A stretch of 64,000 nucleotides of DNA from Lentisphaerota bacterium. Its GTDB lineage: Bacteria; Verrucomicrobiota; Lentisphaeria; Victivallales; Victivallaceae. Below the pieces are notes generated by a model. That model made no database searches. It worked only from the letters and a program-made list of their open reading frames with translations, and had not been told where the DNA came from. The translations under genes and the position numbers were made by a program. The stretch lies in contig SUWK01000001.1 in the NCBI GenBank assembly GCA_015061525.1, positions 1 through 64,000 of the forward strand. The letters are read 5' to 3'. Within the stretch, counting starts at the first letter, position 1. Every line of letters begins with the position of its first letter. Shown here piece after piece: positions 37,414-48,200 of this stretch.

Positions 37414-38007
37414 TCAGAATTGCGGCAGCCAGCCGATTTTTTGCAGCAGAAGTTTGAGTCCGATCAGAATAATAACGATTCCGGCAACTGTCCCCATCGT
37501 TTTTTCATCGAATATTTTTTCCTCTGCCAGAAATTTTCCAAGAATCACGCAGCTCCCGGAAACCAATGCCGTGACAATTCCCATCGCCAGTGCCGGAATC
37601 AAGATTTGTACTCCGGAAAATGCCATTCCTGCTCCGATTGCCAATGCATCCAGACTGGTCGCAATTGCCGGGAGAAAAAGATTTTTGACAGAAAAGAATT
37701 CCCCCAATGGGCAGCTTTGATTTTCTGAAGAGGAATGGCGCGCCTCCCAAATCATTTTTTCACCGACAAGAGTTAACAGGATAAATGCGATCCAGTGTTC
37801 AAATCGGCTGACTGTTCCGGTGAAAAATCCAGCCATATAAAACCCCGCCAGCGGCATAAAAAATTGGAATCCGCCAAAGAAACAAGCGGCATTGAATGCA
37901 CAATGCCGCTTGGTATATTTTCCGGGACACAATGAGCCGCTGATTGAAACAGCAGCGGCATCCACAGAAACGCCGAATGCGATCAGAAATATTTCTGATA
38001 TACCCAT
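37414..38007 (-). CDS. mntP: Manganese efflux pump
   Basis: FGVSVDAAAVSISGSL; AIATSLDALAIGAGMAF. Confidence 0.92.
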   Translation of the reverse strand: MGISEIFLIAFGVSVDAAAVSISGSLCPGKYTKRHCAFNAACFFGGFQFFMPLAGFYMAGFFTGTVSRFEHWIAFILLTLVGEKMIWEARHSSSENQSCPLGEFFSVKNLFLPAIATSLDALAIGAGMAFSGVQILIPALAMGIVTALVSGSCVILGKFLAEEKIFDEKTMGTVAGIVIILIGLKLLLQKIGWLPQF

Positions 38008-38918
38008 CAGTTATTTCCCATGAGCATACTCATTACAGCTTTCTGCACATGCAGACGGTTTTCCGCTTCGTCAAAGACGATGGAACGCGGAGAATCCATG
38101 ACCTCGGCGGCAACTTCTTCACCGCGATGTGCAGGCAGACAGTGGAGGAATTTTGCTTCCGGTTTGGCAAGGTCAAAGAGTTTGCCCGTAACCTGATATG
38201 GACGGAAAATTTCCATGCGTCGGGCACGTTCTTCCTCAAATCCCATACTGACCCAGACATCGGTGTAGAAATAATCAACACCCTCGGCTGCTTTGAGAGG
38301 ATCTTTTTCCCAGATGATATTTTGAGCATCTCCGATGAGAGTGCTATCGGGACGTTCTTCTTCCGGAGCGGCGATAACCAGTTCCATGCCGGTAAGTTTT
38401 GCGGCGAGGATGAGGGAGTTGGCCATATTGCTGCGACCATCACCGTAAAATGCCAAACGGATGGAGTTGTCAACCTTGCCGGAGTATTCTTTGATGGTCA
38501 GCATATCTGCCAGCAATTGACAGGGATGAAATTCATCGGTCAAAGCATTGATTACCGGGATGCTGGCTTCTTTTGCAAGCTCTTCAACATCTGCGTGTGC
38601 GAAAGTACGGATCACGATACCATGAACATAACGGCTGAGTACATGAGCGGTATCAGCGATGGTTTCGCCACGGCCGACCTGCATTTTTGATTGATCCAGA
38701 TAAAGCGGATATCCGCCAAGTTCACTGACGCCGACTTCAAATGAAATACGGGTACGGGTGGAAGATTTGGCAAAGATCAGTCCGACACTTTTTCCGGTGA
38801 GCGGTTTGAAAGACTGATCGCCACGTTCTTTTTTGAGTTTGGCAGACAATTCAAAAATCTTTTCCAAATCGTCCCGGGTGATGTCTTGCAGAGTAAGCAA
38901 ATCTTTTTTCATGATCAA
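38007..38918 (-). CDS. argF: Ornithine carbamoyltransferase
   Basis: FAKSSTRTRISFEVGVSELGG; FHPCQLLADMLTI; FLHCLPAHRGEEV. Confidence 0.96.
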   Translation of the reverse strand: MIMKKDLLTLQDITRDDLEKIFELSAKLKKERGDQSFKPLTGKSVGLIFAKSSTRTRISFEVGVSELGGYPLYLDQSKMQVGRGETIADTAHVLSRYVHGIVIRTFAHADVEELAKEASIPVINALTDEFHPCQLLADMLTIKEYSGKVDNSIRLAFYGDGRSNMANSLILAAKLTGMELVIAAPEEERPDSTLIGDAQNIIWEKDPLKAAEGVDYFYTDVWVSMGFEEERARRMEIFRPYQVTGKLFDLAKPEAKFLHCLPAHRGEEVAAEVMDSPRSIVFDEAENRLHVQKAVMSMLMGNN

Positions 38919-40120
38919 AATCCTTCCTGTTTTGCAAATTCAGCCAGAGCTTTTCCAATTTTTTCAATTGCCAGTTGTGAATCAGCTCTGGTAATGGTCA
39001 GGGGGGGGACCAACCGGAGAACTGTTTCACCGGCGGTTAACGCCACCATTTTATCTTTCAGCAAAATAGATGCCAAACCACCGGCCGGGCGGTCAAGCAC
39101 CATTCCGATCATCAAGCCCATGCCGCGCACGGTTTTGATGAAAGGATATTTTTCAGTGAACTTCATCAGTTCTGTACGGAGGAACTCACCTTCGCGTTCA
39201 CAGTTCTCCAAGACACCATCTTTGTCGAAAGCTTCCTGAACTGCGAGTGCAGCTGCGCAGGCAAGTGGGGTACCGCCGAAAGTACTGGCGTGGTTGCCGA
39301 CTTCAAAGACATCGGCACATTTTTTTCCGGCAAGTACTGCTCCCATGGGGAAACCGTTGGCGATGGCTTTGGCCATAGAGATGATATCCGGTTCAACTCC
39401 GAATTTCTGATATGCGAACCGGGTTCCGAGCCGTCCCATGCCGCACTGTACTTCATCGCAGAGCAAAAGCAGATCGTTTTCATCGCAGAGGGCGCGGACT
39501 TTTTTCAGATATTCAACGTCAGCGGGGAAAACACCACCTTCACCTTGAAGCATTTCCAGCATGATACCGCAAGTTTGCGGAGTAACAGCAGCTTTGAGGG
39601 CCTCAAAATCATTAAATGGGACCTGGGTGAATCCGGGCATATCCTGTTCAAAACCTTTGCGGTATTTGGCTCTGCCAGTGGCGGCGAGAGTGGCGAGGGT
39701 TCTGCCGTGAAAACTGTTTTCCATGGAAATAATGTGGTTTCTGCCGGTACGGTTGCCGTATTTACGGGCGAGTTTTATCATGCCTTCATTGGCTTCGGCA
39801 CCGGAGTTGCAGAAGAATACTTTTCCGCCGGGAATGGATTCTTTTACCAGTTTTTCAGCCAGAAGCGGCATGAGTTCATTCATATAGAGGTTGGAAATAT
39901 GTACCAGCTTGGTGCATTGTTCCTGAATGGCTTTGGTAACGCGGTTATTGCAGTGTCCCAGTGAGCAGACAGCGATACCGGCGGCAAAGTCAAGATATTC
40001 GTTCCCATCATCATCCCAGAGCCGTGCATCTTTGCCGCGGACGAACATGATTTGCGGAGCATAAGTCGGCATCACATAAGACTTGAATCTGTTTGCAGTT
40101 TCTTCAAAAAGTTTTCCCAT
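38915..40120 (-). CDS. argD: Acetylornithine aminotransferase
   Basis: FFCNSGAEANEGMIKLARKYG; LLLCDEVQCGMGRLG; HASTFGGTPLACAAALA. Confidence 0.95.
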   Translation of the reverse strand: MGKLFEETANRFKSYVMPTYAPQIMFVRGKDARLWDDDGNEYLDFAAGIAVCSLGHCNNRVTKAIQEQCTKLVHISNLYMNELMPLLAEKLVKESIPGGKVFFCNSGAEANEGMIKLARKYGNRTGRNHIISMENSFHGRTLATLAATGRAKYRKGFEQDMPGFTQVPFNDFEALKAAVTPQTCGIMLEMLQGEGGVFPADVEYLKKVRALCDENDLLLLCDEVQCGMGRLGTRFAYQKFGVEPDIISMAKAIANGFPMGAVLAGKKCADVFEVGNHASTFGGTPLACAAALAVQEAFDKDGVLENCEREGEFLRTELMKFTEKYPFIKTVRGMGLMIGMVLDRPAGGLASILLKDKMVALTAGETVLRLVPPLTITRADSQLAIEKIGKALAEFAKQEGF

Positions 40121-40318
40121 AGTTCAATTCCCCATGAAATAATAACAAGTAAAGAGGCAGTTTCAAAAGTCAATCAAAAAGAGATCGACATATCAGCGTC
40201 AATGAGATGAAAAGACCGTCCGAAGCTGCAGTTGTAACCGCTTGATACGTTCCTTGATCAGATCACAACGATGAAAATCAAGTTTTTTTGAGAACTTTTG
40301 AAAATGCCTCAAATAAAT

Positions 40319-40346
40319 AATATAGACCGTTTTTCTGAAAAAGCAA
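40319..40346 (-). promoter_or_regulatory. Candidate promoter TTGCTT-N16-TATATT for argD-argF-mntP
   Basis: Plus-strand aatata (40319-40324) then aagcaa at 40341-40346. Confidence 0.35.
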
Positions 40347-40366
40347 GTCAAAAGAGAGTATAATAC

Positions 40367-40395
40367 TTGACAAACAGTATTTTTTCAGTTATATT
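40367..40395 (+). promoter_or_regulatory. Promoter TTGACA-N17-TATATT
   Basis: Upstream of the metallophosphoesterase. Confidence 0.7.
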
Positions 40396-40426
40396 AAGCT
40401 TGATTTTTCAAAAGCAGGAGATGATA

Positions 40427-41230
40427 ATGAAAATAGCGCACTTCTCGGATCCTCACGGCGGAGGGCCGGCGGAAGACTTTATGGCATATTTTGACAAACG
40501 TTGGGTTGGGGTATTCAACTATTGCTTCCGGCGGAAATTCCGTCACGATCTTTCCAATCTTACCCGGGCGGTGGAGTTTATTATGGATACAAAACCGGAT
40601 GTGGCGGTGTGTACCGGTGATTTGACCAGTGCCGGACAGCCTGGGGAGTTTGCCAAAGTTCTGGAGATCATCAAACCGCTCTGTCAATCTGATATACCGT
40701 TGATCTATACTCCGGGTAATCACGACTGCTATGTGACCCGTCCGAAGTGCGTTGCTGCGGTGAAGAATGCAGTGTCGGTAATGTCGCAGCAGAAATATAC
40801 CTTTGACTCTCTGCCGCAAAAACTGAAATATTGCGGTGCGGAATTGCTGGTTATCAATACCAGTGCGCCGTCAAATCTTCTTTGTTCATGGGGATTTCTC
40901 AAAGCGGGCGACCGGGATTTTGTGGAAAAGGCATGCAATGAAGAGAGCAAGGCTCCGAAAATATTGATATCCCATTATCCGATGACCGAGGAACACCCGG
41001 TTTTGCGGATGCGGCATCGACTTTTCGGGCAAAAGAAGATCCTGCAATTGATGGATGAGAAGAAACTTGATCTGGTGCTTTGCGGCCATGTTCATAAACC
41101 GTATTTGAAAGTCGATGAGCAGGGCAGGGGAGAGTGTTGTGCCGGATCGGTCAGCAGCAATGCCTCTATGGTGGAAATCGAGTGCGATGTGGATAATCAC
41201 AGTTTCAGTTTTAAGAATATAAAGCTTTGA
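40427..41230 (+). CDS. Metallophosphoesterase
   Basis: MKIAHFSDPHGG; VCTGDLTSAGQP; TPGNHDCYV; LCGHVHKP. Confidence 0.93.
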   Translation: MKIAHFSDPHGGGPAEDFMAYFDKRWVGVFNYCFRRKFRHDLSNLTRAVEFIMDTKPDVAVCTGDLTSAGQPGEFAKVLEIIKPLCQSDIPLIYTPGNHDCYVTRPKCVAAVKNAVSVMSQQKYTFDSLPQKLKYCGAELLVINTSAPSNLLCSWGFLKAGDRDFVEKACNEESKAPKILISHYPMTEEHPVLRMRHRLFGQKKILQLMDEKKLDLVLCGHVHKPYLKVDEQGRGECCAGSVSSNASMVEIECDVDNHSFSFKNIKL

Positions 41231-41239
41231 GGAGTTTTT

Positions 41240-42109
41240 ATGAAAAAGTATATTGCAATGGCGGTGTGCCTGATGAGTCTGGTGTTGTGCGGTGCGGAAA
41301 AAGTACGTTTATGGGAAAAGGATGCGCCGTTGGCGAAAGGTCAGAGAGATATAGATATTCCTGCGCTGGAAGTGTTTCTGCCGGAAAATGCCGGTAAAAA
41401 AACTCCGGCTGTAGTGATTTGTCCCGGTGGGGCGTATTATGGCTTGGCTTATGTCCATGAGGGGGTTAATTATGCAAAGTTTCTTAATGGGCACGGCATA
41501 GCCGGATTGGTGTTGAAGTATCGTACCGGAGGAGCGAAAAACGGTTCATACCGTTATCCTGCGCCGCAGATGGATGCTCACCGGGCGATCCGTTTTGTCA
41601 GAGCGAATGCGGAGAAGTGGAATATAGATCCGCAGAAGGTCGGTATTATGGGGTCATCGGCGGGTGGTCATTTGACGGCGATGACTGCGGTGAAAAATGA
41701 TGCCGGTGATCCGGAAGCGGCAGATCCGGTGGAAAAATTCAGCAGCCGTCCTGATTTCTTTGTACTTTGTTACGCGCAGACTTCCATGGATAAGCGTTAC
41801 GGCAAGTGCTGCGGGTCAAGGCGGAATCTTCTTGGAGATGATGAGAGCCGGATCCGGGAAGTTGCGGCATATGCACATGTTTCAAAGAACACTCCTCCCG
41901 GATTTATCTGGCATACTTGGGCTGATCAAATGGTTCCGGTGCGAAATGCATTGGATATGGCAAATGCGATGGAAGAACATGGAGTTCCGTATTCGCTGCA
42001 CATCTACCGCAATGGCAAGCATGGGTTGGGACTTGGTAATCTGAAAAATACCCACTTGTGGTCAAAAGAGTTGATTTTCTGGCTTTCTGAAATTGGCATC
42101 CTCCGCTGA
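41240..42109 (+). CDS. Secreted alpha/beta hydrolase (BD-FAE/acetylxylan esterase-like)
   Basis: Signal peptide; VVICPGGAYYGLA; VGIMGSSAGGHLTA. Confidence 0.88.
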   Translation: MKKYIAMAVCLMSLVLCGAEKVRLWEKDAPLAKGQRDIDIPALEVFLPENAGKKTPAVVICPGGAYYGLAYVHEGVNYAKFLNGHGIAGLVLKYRTGGAKNGSYRYPAPQMDAHRAIRFVRANAEKWNIDPQKVGIMGSSAGGHLTAMTAVKNDAGDPEAADPVEKFSSRPDFFVLCYAQTSMDKRYGKCCGSRRNLLGDDESRIREVAAYAHVSKNTPPGFIWHTWADQMVPVRNALDMANAMEEHGVPYSLHIYRNGKHGLGLGNLKNTHLWSKELIFWLSEIGILR

Positions 42110-42182
42110 TATTGCTTATAAATCGATGGAAAGAAAAATTTTATGCTATCTGTATAAAACCGTAAAATTCTGAACGTTTTGA

Positions 42183-42211
42183 TTGCAAAGTATCAGAACC
42201 CGTGATATATT
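42183..42211 (+). promoter_or_regulatory. Promoter TTGCAA-N17-TATATT
   Basis: Upstream of the giant repeat gene. Confidence 0.6.
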
Positions 42212-42250
42212 AACACCGAAAGTATTATTGTGTAACTTTATGGTGGGATT

Positions 42251-45200
42251 ATGGTTGAAGTAAATGACGGTGGATTGCAGTATGTTCCGCAGATAGCGGT
42301 GCAGTATGTGTACTTGGATTTTGACGGGGAATTGACTTCTTATAACGGGGAAATATTGACCATTGATGGCGTGGAGGTGCGCGATTCAAAATTGACTCAG
42401 GCGCGCATTACCGATATTGTTGCGGAACTCAATGCCAAATATGCTGCTCAAAATGTGATTTTCGTCACTGAACGCCCAGCAACTGCCGAATACTCCTCCA
42501 TCTATATCGGCAAAACCGATGCCTTTTCTTCCTATGGAAACTTTGCCGGATTAGCCGAAAACATTGATTCCGGAAACCAAAACAAAACCGATAAAGCCTT
42601 TGTGATGCTGGATTCCTCCGCCAGTAACGAAGCGATCATCTCCACTATCAGCCACGAAACCGATCACCTCCTCGGCACCCTCGACCACGGCGGCGAAGGG
42701 CTACAAGCCTATGCTTATGGATACTGGGTTAATCAAGGGGAAACGTCCAACAATAAGCAAATTTATAAAGATGATTTTATGACAATATATCCCGGTGGCA
42801 AAGCTATAGGAACAATTATTAGCTCTGGAGGAGAAGTAAATGTTCTTAAAGGTGGAAGTGCTATAGGAACTGTCATAAAAAACGGAGGATCAGCGATCGT
42901 TTATTATGGGGCGTTTACAGACTCAACAACCATATTGTCAGGTGGGTATATTCTTTTTTACGGCGGTGGCACCCCAGCAAATATTTTTCTAAAAAAAGGT
43001 GGCATATGCGGTGCATTTTCATTCGATGAAGATTTGCATATTTCTTCTTCTATAAATCTCATATACATAGATAGCGGTACATGCATTAATGGTAATATAC
43101 TGTCTGTTTTTGATGGTAGTTTAAAATATCATGCCACTGTGCATTCCGGAGGTAGTATGCACATCTTGAATGCCGGCATTGTGACAAGTACAACAGTTAA
43201 CCAAGGTGGCTTATTGACTGTTTCCAACGGAGGAAATGCTATTGAAATCATAGAAAACGGAGGCTATGTCTCTGTCGCTTCGGGGGCAGATGTTTCATTT
43301 GCTCTCAATGTCATTTCCGGGTTAACATTGAAAAATGATGATAAAATGACAGTTCATCTATATACAACCGCTGATCAAATTACTATAGATTCAGGTGGCG
43401 CAATGTACCTCGAAGGTGGATTTGCCAACAATACAGTTGTTAATAGCAATGGTTGTTTGCACATTAATAATCTTGGAGAGGCGCGCGACATAACGGTTAA
43501 TAATGATGGCAATATATATATAAATGACGGTTTCGTAACCGGATTAAAAATAGCTGCAGGTGGCAGAATTGGCGGTTTTTCTTTTGATGAAGACATATTT
43601 TTTAAAGACACGCAATATACCTCTGTTACAGTTACCAAAAATGTTTTTATCATTGATTCTTTTATGTATCTTACCAATGGCGGTAGAAATAGCAATGTCA
43701 GCATTAATTGTGATGCTTGTATGATTGTATCATCAGGAGGTATCGCAGGCAGTACATCTGTTAATACAGGTGGAACTATGTATATTTCTCAGGGAGGTAT
43801 CGCAGACAGTACATCTGTTAATACAGGTGGAACTATGTATATTTCTCAGGGAGGTATTGTAGACAACGTCATCGTAAATACAGGAGGGGAGTTGCACATT
43901 TACAGTGGAGGATGTGCAAATAACGTCATCGTAAATACAGGAGGAGAGTTGCGCATTTACAACGGAGGATGTGCAGATATTGTATTTAATCCATGGCAAG
44001 GATCCATATGTTCAAGTAGTGGAGCTATAGTTAACTATCTTGATCGAGATGCAAATATTTACTATGGCAAAAGTTTGGCAGAAATTGTTTCTAAATTTGA
44101 CTCTTCTACTGAATTCCAAATCACATCGTACAACTCGGCAATCATTTATTCTAACGGTGTTATGGATAGTGCCAATATTGATTCAAACGGAACTATGCAT
44201 ATTTCCAGTGGTGGTATTGCCAATAACACATCAGTTAATTCTTTAGGCACAATATATGTTTCGCACGGTGGAATTACAAACAATACTACGATTAACGCAA
44301 ATGGAACTATATATGTTTTTAGTGCCGGAATAGCACATAGTACTTTGATTAATTCTTCTGCTACAATGTATATTTCTCAAGGCGCAACTGCCTGCGACAC
44401 GATTATTAATGCTAATGGCATTCTTTATATCCTGCCAACTGGTATTGCAAGCAATGTTACTGTAAATAATGGTGGTTCCATGATCGTTTCCAGTGATGGT
44501 ACTGCTGTTGAAATTATAGAAAACGGTGGATATGTCAATGTCACTGAAGGAGCAGATGTTTCTTTTATATCAAACACAATAGATCAATTAGAACTACGCA
44601 GTGCCGCTATGACAGTCCACAAAAATACTGTAGCAAAAAACACTGCTGTGGAAAACAATGGAAGAATAACGATTTTTAGTGGCGGAGAGGCAGTAAATAC
44701 TGTTGTCTACTCCACTGGGAGACTGAGTGTTTTAACTGGTGGTATTGCAAGTAATACCAAATTATCCGGATACAATAGTCATATTAATAAATTTGATAAT
44801 ACAATGATGTATATATATTCCGGTGGTATTGCAAACGAAATTACATTGGGCGGCTATGGAGATATATACGTTTCCAGCGGAGGGATAGCAAGCAGCGCAT
44901 TAATAAAATCTTTGGGAAAAATATGTGTTGCCGATGGAGGTATTGCAAGCAAAACAACTGTGACAGATCGTGGTAATATAGATATATTATCTGGTGGCAC
45001 TGCGAGAGATACTCTTGTGGCTGATTACGGTAGATTATTTCTTTCCAGTGGCGCTAAACATTGCGGAACCTTAATCTTAAACAACAATGCTATTGTTTCT
45101 GCTTGCAGTGGAGCAATCATTGATTTTACTCTAACCGGTCATTCCGCAACTGATACTGCATTGATCAGCAATCTTTCATTGATAGATGGTAACCCAGATT

Positions 45201-48200
45201 ATACAATTTCGGTAGAAGCTGCTCAAACTTGCGGAATTTACCAACTTGCTTACAGAACGAATACTTTTTCTAAAGGTATAAAACTCTTTGTTGGTAATAA
45301 TTATTGTAGCACATTAACAGTTGATTGTGCTGATTTTGTTCATGAGCAAAAACGTTACAGACTTACACTGTTCAACAATAATTTGGCTCTAACTATACAG
45401 GATGAATACATAGATTTTGTCAAGATTTATTCCAGTGGTACAGTCATCAGACAAGACTCGGTATTGATGTATGAAAAAATTTGGGGTAACCAAAATAACA
45501 GTGTTCATATTTCCAGCGGAGGAATATTAAATTCTGCAACTGTATACAGTGGTGGTTGTATATATATTTCAAATGGTGGCGTTGCAAACAATACCAACCT
45601 CAGCTCAGGTGGCGATATAATTATTTCAAATGGTGGCGTTGCAAATAATACTATTGTAAATTCCTATTGCGACCTGTTCATCAGAAGTGGTGGTTCTGCG
45701 AAGAGTGTCATCATCAATAACAATGGACGCTTAAATGTTGCAAACAGTGGAAGTGGAAGCGATGTTATTGTTAATGATGGAGGTTTTGTTTACGTTTCTA
45801 GCGGCGGTATCGCAATGGAAGTCAAAGAAAATGGTGGATATGTCCATGTGCAAGACGGAGCAAATATTACTTTCGTTTCCAATACTCTCTCCCAGGAGAT
45901 TGTAACGTATTTGGAGTCCATGACTATACATTCCAATACTGTGGCAACCAGTACTACTGTCAACTCCAGTGGATGTATATTCATCTACGGAGGAGGTATC
46001 GCGAATAATACCGTCAATTTCGGTAATATGTATATTTTCAGCGGAGGAATGTTGAATAATACCATCGTCAATTCCAGTGCTTTGATGTATGTGAGTGGAG
46101 GTATTATAAACGACACTATTATCAACTCCAGTGGTAAAGTTTATATATCCAGTGGAGGAAAGGCAAACAACAACATTGTTGGTAGTTTTGGGTATATAAG
46201 TGTCTTCAGTGGCGGCATGATGAATGATAATACCATCAGCGCATATGGCAGCATGGTTGTTGCTTGGGGGGGGAATGCAAAAAATACGACCGTGCATACA
46301 GGAGGTATCGTACACATCGTCGGTAAACATTATGGCTCTCTTCAAATTGAGTCAGAAGCAACGGTATTGGCGGATAGGGGAAGTATCATTGACTTTTCTG
46401 TTGCAACACAAAAAATAACTGATGACTATCTAATCAATCATCTTTCATTGATATCAGGAGCTCCGACTTATACGATTACAGTTGATTCAAATCAAGCTTA
46501 CGGTGTTTATAAACTTGCCCAAGGCGCAAGATATTTCAATGAAACAATCTCTATTGGAGATGGTGTCGTTAATTACGGCTTAATTGCCGTTAATGGAAAA
46601 GATTTGTTATTCAACGGTATCACTTACTCGCTGAAGCAGCTCAAGGGAAATCTTACTTTGGAAATAAAGGATATTACTCCGCCTGATGCACCGATAGCCA
46701 GTGTTGCTATGACTACTGCAACCAATAATGACGTTGCCATCACAGCAACGTACAGTGCGGATTCTGTGGTCAGAGAGTATAAAATCGGCGATGGTGAATG
46801 GCTCGATTATACCGGAGAAATTACTGTTTCTGAAAATGGTACGGTTTATTTCCGGGCAAAAGATGCAGTTGGCAATGAGAGTACCGGCGAAATCACAGTT
46901 TCCAATATTGATAAAGCAGCTCCCGAAATCCCGTCTGAATTTACGGAAACGGTTTCCGGCTATGATGCAGCATTCACTTGGACAGATTCAGTAGACAATG
47001 CCGGTATGAGCGGATACTGTTTCCGCTATGGTTCAACGGAAAATCTTGATGGCGAAGGTGAATTTGTCAGTACCAATGGTTTTACTCTGAATGATCTTGC
47101 GGTTGGCAGTTATTATTATCAGGTAAGAGGTGTTGACCTTGCCGGAAACATGTCAGAGTGGTCGGCGGTTCGGGAGTTTGCAGTCATTCCGGGCGAAGTT
47201 CAGGATCTTTCAGGCAGTATTGATGGTTTGAGCTGGGCAAGCATCGCCGGAGTTGGCAGTTACGCCATTGAACTTACCGGCGGCAGCGGCTCATTGGATT
47301 TGGAAACCGCAAACACCGCGATCGATTTCTTCGCTTTGCCTGCCGGGACATTCCAGTGGCAGGTCAAAGCAGAAAATGGTGTATTTACCGCCGGAAATGC
47401 TATCGTTTCAGAGAATAGCAGCGAACCGCAACTGCTGAGTTCAGAAGCCAATGGCGATATGGATCTTTTCTTCGGCAATGCCAGCGGTATTTGGGAAGAT
47501 GGTTATTTTGCAGAACATCAGGGTATTCTCAATGGCTGGAATGGAACTGGGGAGCAAGTTGAACTTCTCGGCAAAAATAAAATTTCCGATGTGTTCTCCG
47601 GTTCCGATGATGCCAATATTCTGGTTTTGACCGATGATGCAAACGGCGACGCGCTTTTTGTGGAGGATGTTTATACTTCCTTCGGCAAAGATGCTGCGCG
47701 TATTGCTCAAATTGATGAGATCCGCGCCGGGGCAGGGGATGATATTATCGACCTGACCAGTCAGAAGTTCGCTTATGACGGCGATGGAGTCAAAATTTGT
47801 GGCGGACTTGGCAACGACACCATCTGGGCGAACAACGGAAACAACACCCTTTTCGGAGATGCCGGAAATGACCGGATTATCGGCGGTTCCGGCAATGATG
47901 TGATCGTCGGCGGCATCGGAAACGACTCCATGCACGGCGGCGGCGGTGAAGATATCTTCTGCTTCGGCAGCGATTGGGGTGTTGATACCGTTGAACAGCT
48001 TTCTGATGGTAAAGTGACCTTGTGTTTTGCCGACGGTGAGGTGAGCAACTGGAACGCAGATACGCTTACTTACACTGACGGAGCAAACTCCGTCACGGTC
48101 AGCGGTGTATCTGCGGAAAATATCACTCTCAACTTCGGTAACGAAACCTCTCTGCCAGCCGGAGCATTCTCCGATGCCGCCAGCGTAAAGATCTTTGAAG

